A stretch of DNA of 64,000 nt from assembly GCF_011398155.1 (NCBI RefSeq), contig NZ_AP021888.1, positions 2,516,001 to 2,580,000 of the forward strand. Direction: 5' to 3'. This document shows positions 1 through 9,380 of the stretch, piece after piece. The position numbers and the translations under genes are program-made. The notes beneath the pieces were generated by a model. It ran no database searches. It was not told the DNA's origin and was given only the letters and a program-made list of their open reading frames with translations. The stretch comes from Thiosulfativibrio zosterae (lineage in GTDB: Bacteria > Pseudomonadota > Gammaproteobacteria > Thiomicrospirales > Thiomicrospiraceae). Position 1 is the stretch's first letter; every line of letters starts with the position of its first letter.

Positions 1-1133
1 TGACGAAGCGCATTTTTGTAGAGTGATTTAGCATTCGCCAAATAGCCATGTTGCCGTTCGTCTTTATTTGCAACAATGGTTTCAATCATCCATGCAAAAC
101 TGTTTTGCTGAAACAGATTCATGTCAGTGTCATCAGCAAGTCTAAAACAGGCATACACGCTTAATTCCATGTCATCGGTATGCAGTTCGGCTGGCTGTTC
201 CAACAGGCGCTTTAGAAGCGTCAGGTGAAAGTCCAATAGCTGGTCAACTCCTACCTTCCCTTTTTTATCACAGGCAAGCAACCCACTTTTGAGCCAAATA
301 ATGCTCAAATTACTAGACATCCCCTCTAATGTTGCTGTTTCTAAATAACGCTTTACCCAATTGAGTTTGCGTTGAATATCGTCATCAACCGGATGATAGG
401 TTTCTATAAACCAACGGGTATTGTCGGGTAGCTCGCTAGTCTTCACACGAAAAGATAAAGCGGCAAACACAGGTAAAAAGTGCTGTACAAAATCATTTAA
501 AAAACTTTCAAAATCTCGTGCGTCACGTCTGTTTTTTGAATTGTTAATGCTTTGAGTTATCTCTTTTAAATCCCCTAATAAGTTTTCAACAACTACGGGG
601 AAATCTGAGTGCGGCCTCATGGATAAAGCTTCAAAATAGTGCGTGGTCGATACCATCTGCGCTGTAATGTACGGACTAGTACCACCATGCCATTTGTCTT
701 GAATGACTTGCAAAGATCGGGGTAAATAAATAACGCTGACCGCTACCAATATCAACACCATGCCCAAGACCGCCATCCATGCGAAAGGCAACAGGGTAAC
801 TAGGGCTAAAGGCATCGCAAATCCTAAAAACATGAGGATTAACCAACCCAGTTTCGCAAACTTATCCGATAAGCGTAGCATTACTAATGCCCAGCCTATC
901 AGCAAAGGATAAGTCATCGCAAACCACAACCACTCGGTTTTATCTTGATTGTCATCGGGTGATAACCAAACGCCCAATTGATTACTCATCCATAACCCAA
1001 AAAAGAAAATGGCGGGTAATAGCCTTAACAACCCGAAGGCTAAAGGCTTGATATTTTTCCACTGCCAAAACCGCTCACGGTTGGTAACGGTGGGTAGAAT
1101 AAGTTGCGCATTTTGTTGGATGGGGTTTTCCAT
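1..1133 (-). CDS. Membrane protein of unknown function, C-terminus cut by window edge
   Basis: An open frame runs on the minus strand from an ATG at 1133 (MENPIQQNAQLILP) to the left edge without a stop, giving about 377 residues. After about 30 residues there are three or four hydrophobic stretches (roughly residues 35-50, 68-85, 95-130), then a long hydrophilic domain rich in Leu, Asp and Lys with no motif I recognise. It is the last visible gene of the minus-strand run that starts at 16946 and lies 21 bases after the 61-residue frame. The product is probably an inner-membrane protein with a large soluble domain; no function can be assigned. Confidence 0.75.
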   Translation of the reverse strand, partial: MENPIQQNAQLILPTVTNRERFWQWKNIKPLAFGLLRLLPAIFFFGLWMSNQLGVWLSPDDNQDKTEWLWFAMTYPLLIGWALVMLRLSDKFAKLGWLILMFLGFAMPLALVTLLPFAWMAVLGMVLILVAVSVIYLPRSLQVIQDKWHGGTSPYITAQMVSTTHYFEALSMRPHSDFPVVVENLLGDLKEITQSINNSKNRRDARDFESFLNDFVQHFLPVFAALSFRVKTSELPDNTRWFIETYHPVDDDIQRKLNWVKRYLETATLEGMSSNLSIIWLKSGLLACDKKGKVGVDQLLDFHLTLLKRLLEQPAELHTDDMELSVYACFRLADDTDMNLFQQNSFAWMIETIVANKDERQHGYLANAKSLYKNALR

Positions 1134-1154
1134 AGTTTCCTTTGGTGCGTTCTA

Positions 1155-1340
1155 TCATTTGCGCAGCGTTTTGTACTGCTCCATAAAGGTTTCAGGTTGT
1201 TGCACGGCGAGTTGTTTGGCTGCGATTAGTTCTTGTTTAAACCAGTCTTGGGTTCGTTGATTTAGCTGATTGATAAATAATCGAGTAAGTCGAGGCTGGC
1301 GTTGGGCCAGTGGCTCTAATGCCACACGCCCCATTAACAT
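1155..1340 (-). CDS. Small hypothetical protein (61 aa), or detached tail of the upstream gene
   Basis: The frame reads MLMGRVALEPLAQRQ and ends FMEQYKTLRK. It is charged and Gln-rich, without membrane segments. It lies in exactly the same frame as the gene ending at 1353: after that TAA come TGC AAA AAT TTA and then this ATG. It is therefore either a separate small gene without an obvious ribosome site or the last part of the upstream gene cut off by a stop codon. The composition looks coding, but I recognise no family. Confidence 0.4.
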   Translation of the reverse strand: MLMGRVALEPLAQRQPRLTRLFINQLNQRTQDWFKQELIAAKQLAVQQPETFMEQYKTLRK

Positions 1341-1352
1341 TAAATTTTTGCA

Positions 1353-2321
1353 TTACAACACACTTAATAAACGTTGTTTGAATGCTTCATATTCCTCGCC
1401 ATACTCACGGTTGTTTTTAAATAACTGTGTTTTCAAATCTGCGATTTCTTTATCAATGTCCATTTCAGGTTGTTGCACAAGAAAGGCGTGATAATCACTT
1501 ATATCCTTAAAAAGATTTTCTTCAAAAGCAGACCATCGAATCACCTGATAGGTGATTAATGCTTGAAAGTAGCGATTCGCCAAGTCTGGATTGCTCTCAT
1601 TTTGTGCTTCAGTAATCAGGTTCTTAAAAACATCTCTTTCAAAACCATCAAAAGGAACTTTTTTGCCACTACCGCCATCTAGTATATAAGCATAACTGGG
1701 TTGTTTTTGTGTGCGGTTAATTGTTCGAATCGCTAAACACGTTTGATAAGCTTCTTCAAGGGCATCTAAGTCGGCATAAGTGATTTCTGGCATAGGTTCT
1801 TCGCTGTACCAGTCCAACAATAATGTTGCCAACCGCTCATACAAGGGTAATTTCTGTTGGATGATAGCAATCGTGGTCGCTGTTATCTGTCGATGCGTGG
1901 CATCGGGTTCGATGATTGCGTTGCTTGGTGTTTGTGCTAATTGCTGTTCGGTAATGCTTGTTAATAGCTCAAAAACTTGGGGGTTGTGATAGGCAGACTC
2001 ATTGAAATAAGCCAATTTACGCTTTAAATACTCTTGCCTATTGGTTGGAAAGTTAGAAAAATTTTTAAGTTCTTTAAGATTAGTGGGTATAAGCCTGTAA
2101 TGCTCCCAATCCATAAATGTACATCTCTCATAGAAATTCTTTGGATTTTCTGAAAGTTTGGCCCTTAGTTGCATATAGGTTGCCATGTCTTTATCCGACA
2201 AAGGATAATTCTTCCAAACAGCCTTAAAAGTCCATATCAGGGCTAAAATGATAATAAAACCGAATAGGGCAAAGGTAATATTTCTTTTTAACGTGATTGT
2301 CTTCAAACTTGATTTTTTCAT
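1353..2321 (-). CDS. Single-pass membrane protein of unknown function
   Basis: The protein has about 322 residues. A basic N-terminus (MKKSSLKTITLKRN) is followed by one strong transmembrane segment (FALFGFIIILALIWTF, near residues 15-37). The rest is a long polar, helical domain with many Tyr, Gln and Glu, probably periplasmic. The ATG at 2321 overlaps the upstream stop as ATGA; a GTG at 2327, 5 nt after GGAG, is an equally good start. It belongs to the CHAT/CHASE2 operon run. No family recognised. Confidence 0.7.
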   Translation of the reverse strand: MKKSSLKTITLKRNITFALFGFIIILALIWTFKAVWKNYPLSDKDMATYMQLRAKLSENPKNFYERCTFMDWEHYRLIPTNLKELKNFSNFPTNRQEYLKRKLAYFNESAYHNPQVFELLTSITEQQLAQTPSNAIIEPDATHRQITATTIAIIQQKLPLYERLATLLLDWYSEEPMPEITYADLDALEEAYQTCLAIRTINRTQKQPSYAYILDGGSGKKVPFDGFERDVFKNLITEAQNESNPDLANRYFQALITYQVIRWSAFEENLFKDISDYHAFLVQQPEMDIDKEIADLKTQLFKNNREYGEEYEAFKQRLLSVL

Positions 2322-2545
2322 TGCCACGATTTCTCCAAAATCACACTAATCAGAATATACACAAATAACACACTTCCAATGCCATAAATAATCAGCCAAG
2401 CAATAAGCCCCAAAACTATTTTTGGCTTTGACATTGGCATGTAATTCCTTGTGAACTCTCGATGAAAACGCATCAAATCTTCTTTTGTTTTAATTTCTGT
2501 AATGCGTTCAGTTGGTGGTTCATTTTTATTCGTTTCGTCTGACAT
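2318..2545 (-). CDS. Small membrane protein of unknown function (75 aa)
   Basis: A polar N-terminal half (MSDETNKNEPPTERITEIKT) is followed by one long hydrophobic segment (IVLGLIAWLIIYGIGSVLFV and beyond, about residues 43-70). It overlaps the next gene by 4 nt and starts 4 nt after the ankyrin gene stops, so the genes are probably translationally coupled. Single-pass topology with a cytoplasmic N-terminus is likely. Function unknown. Confidence 0.65.
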   Translation of the reverse strand: MSDETNKNEPPTERITEIKTKEDLMRFHREFTRNYMPMSKPKIVLGLIAWLIIYGIGSVLFVYILISVILEKSWQ

Positions 2546-2549
2546 ATTT

Positions 2550-3905
2550 TTATCTCGGAAACTTCGACATTAACGCTTTGGGTGTTTGCCCTGCTTTATT
2601 TTTCAATGAATCATCTGCTCCATGTTGTTGGAGCAATTGATAATAAGCATGCAGTTCTTCAATGTGTTTTTGGCTGATAATATGCGGGTCAATTTTTGCG
2701 CTTGTACCATAAGCGATTGCCAGCATTTCGTTAATATAACTTTCTTTGGTATAACGGTTTTGTGGTTTAGTATCGGTAATTGCGGCTTTTTCTTGGTAGA
2801 GCTTTTCTAAGCTAAACGCAATTTGATGCAAAGGCGTATCACCATCAACATCAGCATGATTAACAGACGCACCCGCTTTAATGAGCAGTTTGGCGACCTC
2901 TAAATCAACATAATAGGGTGCTGCCATTAACTGCAATAGGCTATTATCTTTCGGTTCGCGATACCAGTTAACATTGCTACCACTTTTTATCCAGTGGCGC
3001 ATAATCAACAGGCGATTGGGTCGTTGTTGGTCAAACGTTTTTCGCAATCTGGCGTTATAAATCAAAGTACGCTCGATTAAACTATAAGGTTGCTGTTCGT
3101 GAAATTGAAGATAGTCTAATACTTTTATTAACAGCCCCGCGTTGTCTATTAAATGAATGTTTTCAAATAGAGCACTGTTATGACTGCTACTCGCCCATGC
3201 AGTGCTAGGACGAATATTGCTACGAATAATCTGCTCAATCATTGCCTCGTTGTAAGGGCTACGCAATGCTAACTTCCATACCTCATCCGCAGATTCTGTA
3301 AAGCTTTGCCCTAAAGCTATCAAGCGAGAAAAGGCGTGTTGGTTTTGATAATAGAGCGCATGAGCCAATAAAGAGCCGATTCTTGGATTGGGTTTGAGTG
3401 TCAAATCAACACCATTGTCAATCAGCCAATCGAAGGCTTCATTTTGCTGGTACTTAATCGACCAAAGCAAAGGTGTAATAGGCTTTTTGGGCTTGTAATA
3501 TTGCGGCACGATGGTATTTATTGGCGCACCATTTTTTAGCATTTTGAGCACTAGCGAATGAGTGGCGGGATAATCCCCTTTGCGTAACAAATTTTCAAAG
3601 GGCGTAAATTCTGATTGGTTTTTGGCATTCACCTCTGCGCCCGCATCTATCAGGGTATTAACCATTCGCAGGATAGATTCATTCTTTAACGACTTTTCCG
3701 TTAGCGTAAAAGTTTGATAGCGATTGAGTATCGCATTACCATTGCGTAATTGATTGGGGTCTGCGCCCTGCTCTACACACTCGCTAATGGCAGTATACTC
3801 GTTTTGGTCGAGTAGCTGGTGCAAATCGCAAGCGGTGGCAGCGAAGCTGAGCAACCATGTGGTGAACAATAAAAGAAACTGGCGTAGAAGCTTTAATATG
3901 ATCAT
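2550..3905 (-). CDS. Exported ankyrin-repeat protein
   Basis: From the ATG at 3905 the product has about 451 residues. It begins with a signal peptide (MIILKLLRQFLLLFTTWLLS, then FAATAC), possibly with a weak lipoprotein cysteine. Ankyrin-type repeats follow: one near residues 20-50 (YTAISECVEQGADPN), one near 95 (INTLIDAGAEVNAKN), others in the middle (DWLIDNGVDLTLKP), and clear ones near the C-terminus (VAKLLIKAGASVNHADVDGD, QQHGADDSLKNKAGQTPKAL). The family binds proteins. A TTG at 3926 overlapping the CHAT stop (TTGA) is an alternative start but would precede the signal peptide. Position directly behind the CHAT gene suggests a partner or immunity-like role; this is inference. Confidence 0.8.
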   Translation of the reverse strand: MIILKLLRQFLLLFTTWLLSFAATACDLHQLLDQNEYTAISECVEQGADPNQLRNGNAILNRYQTFTLTEKSLKNESILRMVNTLIDAGAEVNAKNQSEFTPFENLLRKGDYPATHSLVLKMLKNGAPINTIVPQYYKPKKPITPLLWSIKYQQNEAFDWLIDNGVDLTLKPNPRIGSLLAHALYYQNQHAFSRLIALGQSFTESADEVWKLALRSPYNEAMIEQIIRSNIRPSTAWASSSHNSALFENIHLIDNAGLLIKVLDYLQFHEQQPYSLIERTLIYNARLRKTFDQQRPNRLLIMRHWIKSGSNVNWYREPKDNSLLQLMAAPYYVDLEVAKLLIKAGASVNHADVDGDTPLHQIAFSLEKLYQEKAAITDTKPQNRYTKESYINEMLAIAYGTSAKIDPHIISQKHIEELHAYYQLLQQHGADDSLKNKAGQTPKALMSKFPR

Positions 3906-3916
3906 CGACTCACAAC

Positions 3917-5619
3917 CATCTCTCAAATCCCATAATAAACAAAAGGCGCCCAGATATTCACACCCGCATACTTGGTTTGGGTTATAAACTCTCGTTTGAC
4001 CTGGCTATTGGCTTGTGCGGGTTTAACGCCTTCTTTCACCAGTTCGTAAAAGCGTTGCATGTAAGCCGCAGTGACTTTGTCATCCACCGACCAAAGCGTC
4101 ATTAGCGTGCTTTGATTACCTGCCATGTACAACGCAAAGGGTAAGCCCACCACGCCTACGCCTGCTTTGGCTTCGTTGGCGGCGGTGTTGCAGGCAGACA
4201 AGACGGTCAGGTCACTTTGTAAGTCGAGTTTGTAAATGTCCTGTGCACTGAGATAGGCTTGTGCTTTGCCTTGATCAAAGCTGAGTACCAACGAGGATTG
4301 CATGGGGTCGCTGTCGTCAAGGTAGCCATGGGTAGCAAAGTGCAGTTGTTTGTATTGTTTTAGTGTGCCCGTTTGGTTTTGTTCAACGAGCCAATGTTTA
4401 CTGGCATCTTTGCCTGTCTTGAGCGTCAGGTCGGGGTAGATGCTGGCAATACGCTTGGCTTCTATTTCTGTGCCCGGCAGGTCAACCCAAAAAAGTTGGT
4501 CTCTTTGTACAGTCTGCCCGCGTTGCGTGATCATCGGCAGTGAGCTGTTGGCTGCTTTTTGATCGCTTTGCTGTTGACTGTAGTCTGGATTAGCTAGGGC
4601 TAATAGGCTGAGACGTTGCTGTTGGTTGTAGCTGGCTTGGCGCTGGTGAGTGTTGATCCAGATAGAGAGTGATGGCGTGTAGCTGATGTCTTTTTCTTCA
4701 ATCAGTCTTTTGCCATTAGGCGTGGTTAAGGCTTCAAAGGCAACGAGGGCTAAATCGCTATCAGGTGAAATCAGCAGGCTTTTGGCTTCGGCTATGTTTG
4801 ACCAGATAGGACCGAGCAGGCTATCGCTGATGTATGCTTGTAGTGATTCGATGTGCATGACGCGGTCTTTGAAGGTGAGCTGGGCTGGCATACTGGCGGA
4901 AACTTCAAAGGAGCCATCGGCATGGCGCCAAAGGGTTTTTCGAGTTTCTTTCATATAGTCGATCACGCTGCCATGAAAGGCGGTGATTTCTCGATAGGCT
5001 TGTAGGCTGCGTTTTAAGTTGTCCTTTTTGATGCGTTGTGTAACCACCTTGCCATCAGCACTCATGACAAAGGCGAGATAGCTGTCGTTGAGTTCACCAT
5101 CTTGCCAAAAACTGACCACACTGCCCTTGGGTAGATGCTGTTGCATGAGAGAAGTTGCTTGATCTAAGTCTAGGGTTTGCGGACGAGAATATTGGGCAAA
5201 CACAGGATAGGTGTCTTGCAGGCGTTTAATGAGTTGGCTTTGTTGTTGTAACAGATCGCGTTGCTGTTTTTGTAGTTCTGCCAGTGGTGTCTGGTCACGC
5301 TCTGCTTTAGCCAGTCGTTCATTGACCTGTAATAGCATTTGACGAAGCTGGTCATAAGCTTGACGGTCAGCAACGCTGATATTGGCTTTATCCAGCGCAT
5401 TTTGCTGCGATAATTGCGCAAATAAATAACGGGCTTTATTGCGATCGGCTAATACCAAGGCTTCATCCCCCTGATCTTGCTTGGCTAGTAAGCGCAAATG
5501 ATAATTCAACGTTGAACGATTTTGTTCTAACACCTGTTGTTGTTCTTCTGGGGTTAACAGACCTTGCTGCACTGCAAACCAATGCTCATAGCTTTCATTA
5601 CGCTTTGATAATAATGCCA
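3917..5619 (-). repeat. Direct repeat copy 1: CHAT-domain segment shared with 11102-12803
   Basis: About 1.7 kb covering the end of the TPR array, the coiled region and the whole CHAT domain matches 11102-12803. On reading both line by line I see only one difference, a run of five T at 5267-5271 against four in the other copy. The flanks diverge sharply on both sides. Confidence 0.9.
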
Positions 5620-8170
5620 TGGCATCAGCATACCGACCCAAATCAAGATAGGTAACAGCGAGATTGTTCATGCTGGTTAGCGTATCAGGATGCTCGGCAC
5701 CCAACACCTTTTCATGCAATGCCAGTACTTTTTCCTTAAGCACCAAGGCATCGGCATGGCGACCTAGCTCGCTGTAGGTGCCAGCCAGATTATTCATGCT
5801 GATTAGGGTATCAGGATGCTCGGCACCCAACACCTTTTCACACAATGCCAGTATTTTTTCCTGAAGCACCAAGGCATCGGCATGACGACCCAACTTGCCA
5901 TAGGTAGAAGCGAGATTATTCATGCTGGTTAGGGTATCGGGATGCTCTACACCCAAAGTCTTTTCAAACAATGCCAGTACTTTTTCATTCAGCACCAAGG
6001 CATCGGCATGACGACCCAACTTGCCATAGGTAGAAGCGAGATTATTCATGCTAGTTAGCGTATCAGGATGCTCTACACCCAAAGTCTTTTCACACAATGC
6101 CAGTATTTTTTCCTGAAGCACCAAGGCATCGGCATGACGACCCAACTTGCCATAGGTAGAAGCGAGATTATTCATGCTGGTTAGGGTATCGGGATGCTCT
6201 ACACCCAAAGTCTTTTCAAACAATGCCAGTACTTTTTCATTCAGCACCAAGGCATCGGCATGACGACCCAACTTGCCATAGGTAGAAGCGAGATTATTCA
6301 TGCTAGTTAGCGTATCAGGATGCTCTACACCCAAAGTCTTTTCAAACAATGCCAGCACTTTTTCGAATAGCACCAAGGCATCGGCATGGCGACCCAACTT
6401 GCCATAGGTAACAGCGAGATTATTCATGCTGCTTAGCGTATCAGGATGCTCTGCGCCAGAAACCTTTTCACGCAATGCCAGTATTTTTTCCTGAAGCACC
6501 AAGGCATCGGCATGGCGACCCAGCTCGCCATAGGTAGAAGCGAGATTATTCATGCTGCTTAGCGTATCAGGATGCTCAGCACCCAAGACCTTTTCACGCA
6601 ATGCCAGTACTTTTTCCTCAAGCACCAAGGCATCTGCATGGCGACCTAGCTTGCTGTAGGTAACAGCGAGATTATTCATGCTGCCTAGGGTGTCAGGATG
6701 CTCAGCACCCAAGACCTTTTCTCGCAATGCCAGTACTTTTTCGAATAGCACCAAGGCATCGGTATGGCGACCTAGCTCGCCATAGGTGCCAGCGAGATTG
6801 CCCATGCTGATTAGGGTGTCGTGATGCTCTGAACCCAAAGTCTTTTCACGCAATGCCAGTACTTTTTCCTCAAGCACCAAGGCATCGGCATAACGACCCA
6901 ACTTGCCATAGGTAGAAGCAAGATTGCTCATGCTGGTTAGGGTTATTTCGTGCTCTGCACCCAAAGTCTTTTCACTCAATGCCAGTACTTTTTCGAATAG
7001 CACCAAGGCATCGGCATGACGACCCAACTCGCTGTAGGTGTGGGCGAGATTGTTCATGCTGGTTAGCGTATCAGGATGCTCGGCACCCAAGAGCTTTTCA
7101 AGCAATGCCAATACTTTTTCTTTAAGCACCAAGGCATCGGCATGGCGACCTAGATCGCCATAGGTGCCAGCCAGATTATTCATGCTGATTAAGGTACTAG
7201 GATGCTCAGCACCCAAGAGCTTTTCAAGCAATGCCAATACTTTTTCTTTAAGCACCAAGGCATCGGCATGGCGACCTAGCTCGCGATAGGTAGAAGCAAG
7301 ATTGCTCATGCTGGTTAGGGTTATTTCGTGCTCTGCACCCAAAGTCTTTTCACTCAATGCCAGTACTTTTTCGAATAGCACCAAGGCATCGGCATGACGA
7401 CCCAACTCGCTGTAGGTGTGGGCGAGATTGTTCATGCTGGTTAGGGTATCAGAATGCTCAGCACCTAACGCTTTTTCCTGTATTTCGAGTCGTTTTAGGC
7501 GATATTTTAGCTCTTTGTTATAATCATCCATCGCGTCATAAACACTGCTAAAGCCAGCATAAACATCAGACAAAGCCAGACTATCTTCCCCTAGATTTTT
7601 CGAAATCGTTAATAGTTGCGCTAATGTCTCCAATGCGCCTTGGTAATCTTTCTGTTTCTTTTGCTCTTTGTATTTTTTCATCAATGATGCAGTTTCGCTG
7701 TATGGCTGGTAAAGTTTATTCCATAATTCTAGCCCGCTGAGTATCAACTCCTTTTTCTCGGGAAAATGCTTGAGCAGCAACTGAAAATCTTCTTGCATTG
7801 CTTCATCATCATTAAGGTGTTTGAGAAACAAGCTGTAGTGCTCCTTGGCTTTTGCTATATCACCCTTCAAGAGGGTGCTATGCCCACTGTTTGAAGCAGC
7901 GAAAAATTCCTTGTCCTCAAGGATGGATTTGTTCGCCATAGCGATGCTTTGGTCGAACGCCTCAGCAAAAAGATAATACCAAGAGGCGTCTCCATACTTT
8001 TTATCTTTATTTTTTTCACCATCAGCAAAGCAGATGCTTTTAACTAAATTTTTATCTACAGGGTCTTTTTTGATGACATCGGCGCAACCCACGCTCTCTT
8101 CTTGAACATAAAGCGTGGTTGCAAAAATGCCCACAAGGACAATGAATAGGAGTTTAGTGAATGTCTTCAT
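3923..8170 (-). CDS. TPR-CHAT protein: caspase-like peptidase with signal peptide
   Basis: The protein has 1415 residues. The N-terminal hydrophobic stretch (MKTFTKLLFIVLVGIFATTL) is a likely signal peptide, so export is predicted. About 180 mixed helical residues follow, then some 15 nearly identical 42-residue TPR units of the kinesin-light-chain type (LGRHADALVLxEKVLAL, LGAEHPDTLxSMNNLA), a coiled region (LLQVNERLAKAERDQ, about 960-1020), and a C-terminal CHAT domain. The CHAT dyad is visible: His near 1281 in HFATHGYLDD and Cys near 1327 in VLSACNTA, followed by GVVGLPFALYMAGNQSTLMTLWSVDD. CHAT proteases include HetF-type proteins and the Cas-associated TPR-CHAT protease; no cas gene is present here. 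It is followed by the ankyrin gene and preceded by the FecR-like gene. A disrupted paralogue lies at 11108-14996. Confidence 0.92.
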   Translation of the reverse strand: MKTFTKLLFIVLVGIFATTLYVQEESVGCADVIKKDPVDKNLVKSICFADGEKNKDKKYGDASWYYLFAEAFDQSIAMANKSILEDKEFFAASNSGHSTLLKGDIAKAKEHYSLFLKHLNDDEAMQEDFQLLLKHFPEKKELILSGLELWNKLYQPYSETASLMKKYKEQKKQKDYQGALETLAQLLTISKNLGEDSLALSDVYAGFSSVYDAMDDYNKELKYRLKRLEIQEKALGAEHSDTLTSMNNLAHTYSELGRHADALVLFEKVLALSEKTLGAEHEITLTSMSNLASTYRELGRHADALVLKEKVLALLEKLLGAEHPSTLISMNNLAGTYGDLGRHADALVLKEKVLALLEKLLGAEHPDTLTSMNNLAHTYSELGRHADALVLFEKVLALSEKTLGAEHEITLTSMSNLASTYGKLGRYADALVLEEKVLALREKTLGSEHHDTLISMGNLAGTYGELGRHTDALVLFEKVLALREKVLGAEHPDTLGSMNNLAVTYSKLGRHADALVLEEKVLALREKVLGAEHPDTLSSMNNLASTYGELGRHADALVLQEKILALREKVSGAEHPDTLSSMNNLAVTYGKLGRHADALVLFEKVLALFEKTLGVEHPDTLTSMNNLASTYGKLGRHADALVLNEKVLALFEKTLGVEHPDTLTSMNNLASTYGKLGRHADALVLQEKILALCEKTLGVEHPDTLTSMNNLASTYGKLGRHADALVLNEKVLALFEKTLGVEHPDTLTSMNNLASTYGKLGRHADALVLQEKILALCEKVLGAEHPDTLISMNNLAGTYSELGRHADALVLKEKVLALHEKVLGAEHPDTLTSMNNLAVTYLDLGRYADAMALLSKRNESYEHWFAVQQGLLTPEEQQQVLEQNRSTLNYHLRLLAKQDQGDEALVLADRNKARYLFAQLSQQNALDKANISVADRQAYDQLRQMLLQVNERLAKAERDQTPLAELQKQQRDLLQQQSQLIKRLQDTYPVFAQYSRPQTLDLDQATSLMQQHLPKGSVVSFWQDGELNDSYLAFVMSADGKVVTQRIKKDNLKRSLQAYREITAFHGSVIDYMKETRKTLWRHADGSFEVSASMPAQLTFKDRVMHIESLQAYISDSLLGPIWSNIAEAKSLLISPDSDLALVAFEALTTPNGKRLIEEKDISYTPSLSIWINTHQRQASYNQQQRLSLLALANPDYSQQQSDQKAANSSLPMITQRGQTVQRDQLFWVDLPGTEIEAKRIASIYPDLTLKTGKDASKHWLVEQNQTGTLKQYKQLHFATHGYLDDSDPMQSSLVLSFDQGKAQAYLSAQDIYKLDLQSDLTVLSACNTAANEAKAGVGVVGLPFALYMAGNQSTLMTLWSVDDKVTAAYMQRFYELVKEGVKPAQANSQVKREFITQTKYAGVNIWAPFVYYGI
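5620..7480 (-). repeat. Tandem 126-bp repeats coding for TPR units
   Basis: About 15 copies of a 126-bp unit, each coding 42 residues centred on LGRHADALVL and GAEHPDTLTSMNNLA. Units differ mainly in the residue before EKVLAL (F, K, E, Q or N) and in the linker. Blocks of two units are repeated exactly (near 5840-6300), which shows recent unequal exchange or conversion. Confidence 0.9.
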
Positions 8171-8258
8171 ATGCTGCTCTTTGATATTCGGTTTTCTTGA
8201 TATCTACTGATTATTCCAAATTCCTGAACAACTAAGTAGCCATGACGTTTTTAAAAAC

Positions 8259-9194
8259 TCAAGGCCACTGACCACGAGCCCAATAATGCATCCAATCGTC
8301 TGCTAGTTTGTGCCGACCAACCAAGGGGAATACTCTTTGCACGGCCTCTAATTGCCATTCACCATCGCCTTGCCTAGCAAGCCAATCAGCTTGAAGAAGA
8401 GTGCGCTCATCCAAATCAAGTTCAGATGAACTGAGTGCATCTGGGAAAGATGGTAAATCACTTACATCAACAAACGTAAGTGTTTTTTCCTGCCAGTTAT
8501 TTGCTTCATTTTTATCTGATAATTCCAGCGTATAAACCCCTGGTTGCCAATTGTGCTTTGTTAACGAAAAGTGACAAACATCTTTAATTCCAACAAATTC
8601 CTGAATTACTTTTTCATTTTTCAAAAGACGAACTTTATATGGAGACTTGCCGCCAACCCAATAAAGGGCTAAAGCTCGCTCTCCTGCTACAAGCTTTACC
8701 GAGGGCTGTTCTGTAACTGTTGGAATAAGGATAGGACAATCAACACAGCCACATCCTGCGTCATAGTTCTGCACCGTTGTATCTATACCTCTAACTGAAG
8801 CTTGGGCTATCTCCATTTTCCCATCATTCGGTATGACATCACGAAGCAATCCATAAGTATTGGCAATTTTAAAGAAGCTATCCACTAAACTAGGAGAGTC
8901 AATACTAAAAACGTATGGGCTTTCTGGGTATCTTACCCATTTTCTTTGACCGTTTTTTGCAACAAGAAGTACTGCTGCACTTTTACTTGCCAAAGTAATT
9001 TTATCCCCAACCAAAATAGCCATACCAAGCATTGGTTCAATTTTGATATTGTTTCGTTCTACAAAAACTGACTGCAAGGCATCCGGAGGATCAACTTTAT
9101 TAAGGACAGCTGAATCCGAGTGGCCTGCCGCAAATACATAGAATGAACAACAAAAGCTCATCACCAAAGCAGTAGCAAAATTAAATGCAATCAT
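8259..9194 (-). CDS. Secreted FecR-like protein of the CHAT/CHASE2 locus
   Basis: The ATG at 9194 follows a G-rich ribosome site (GGGGGG, 5 nt before the start) and opens directly into a signal peptide (MIAFNFATALVMSFCCSFYV, then FAAG), giving about 311 residues. An earlier in-frame ATG at 9242 lacks this. Residues about 30-80 (IEPMLGMAILVGDKITLASK, then LLVAKNGQRKWV) resemble the FecR-type beta module. A Cys pair (CGCVDC) lies near 160, followed by an Ig-like region (YKVRLLKNEKVIQEF, GVYTLELSDKN). It lies between the CHASE2 and CHAT genes on the same strand. The FecR likeness is my pattern reading, not a database match; export is more secure. Confidence 0.65.
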   Translation of the reverse strand: MIAFNFATALVMSFCCSFYVFAAGHSDSAVLNKVDPPDALQSVFVERNNIKIEPMLGMAILVGDKITLASKSAAVLLVAKNGQRKWVRYPESPYVFSIDSPSLVDSFFKIANTYGLLRDVIPNDGKMEIAQASVRGIDTTVQNYDAGCGCVDCPILIPTVTEQPSVKLVAGERALALYWVGGKSPYKVRLLKNEKVIQEFVGIKDVCHFSLTKHNWQPGVYTLELSDKNEANNWQEKTLTFVDVSDLPSFPDALSSSELDLDERTLLQADWLARQGDGEWQLEAVQRVFPLVGRHKLADDWMHYWARGQWP

Positions 9195-9380
9195 CGAATC
9201 CCCCCATTTAAGAAATAATTTATACCATGCAGTTCTAATCAAAAAGATGTCTCTGAGTGTTTGTCATAATCGTTCCAAACAATATACAATCAAAAACATC
9301 CAAGTCAACTGTAAAAAAACAGAATGCTCGCACACAATACAACATTTATTTTATTGCACTATACAACCCAAAAAATGAAG

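Noticed and set aside
5620..7480. Regular repeats resembling a CRISPR array
   Set aside because: The 126-bp units are coding TPR repeats in one open frame; there are no short palindromic repeats with unique spacers and no cas genes.
3923..8170. TPR-CHAT protein as a CRISPR-associated protease partner
   Set aside because: No Cas7-11-type effector or array is present, and this protein has a signal peptide.
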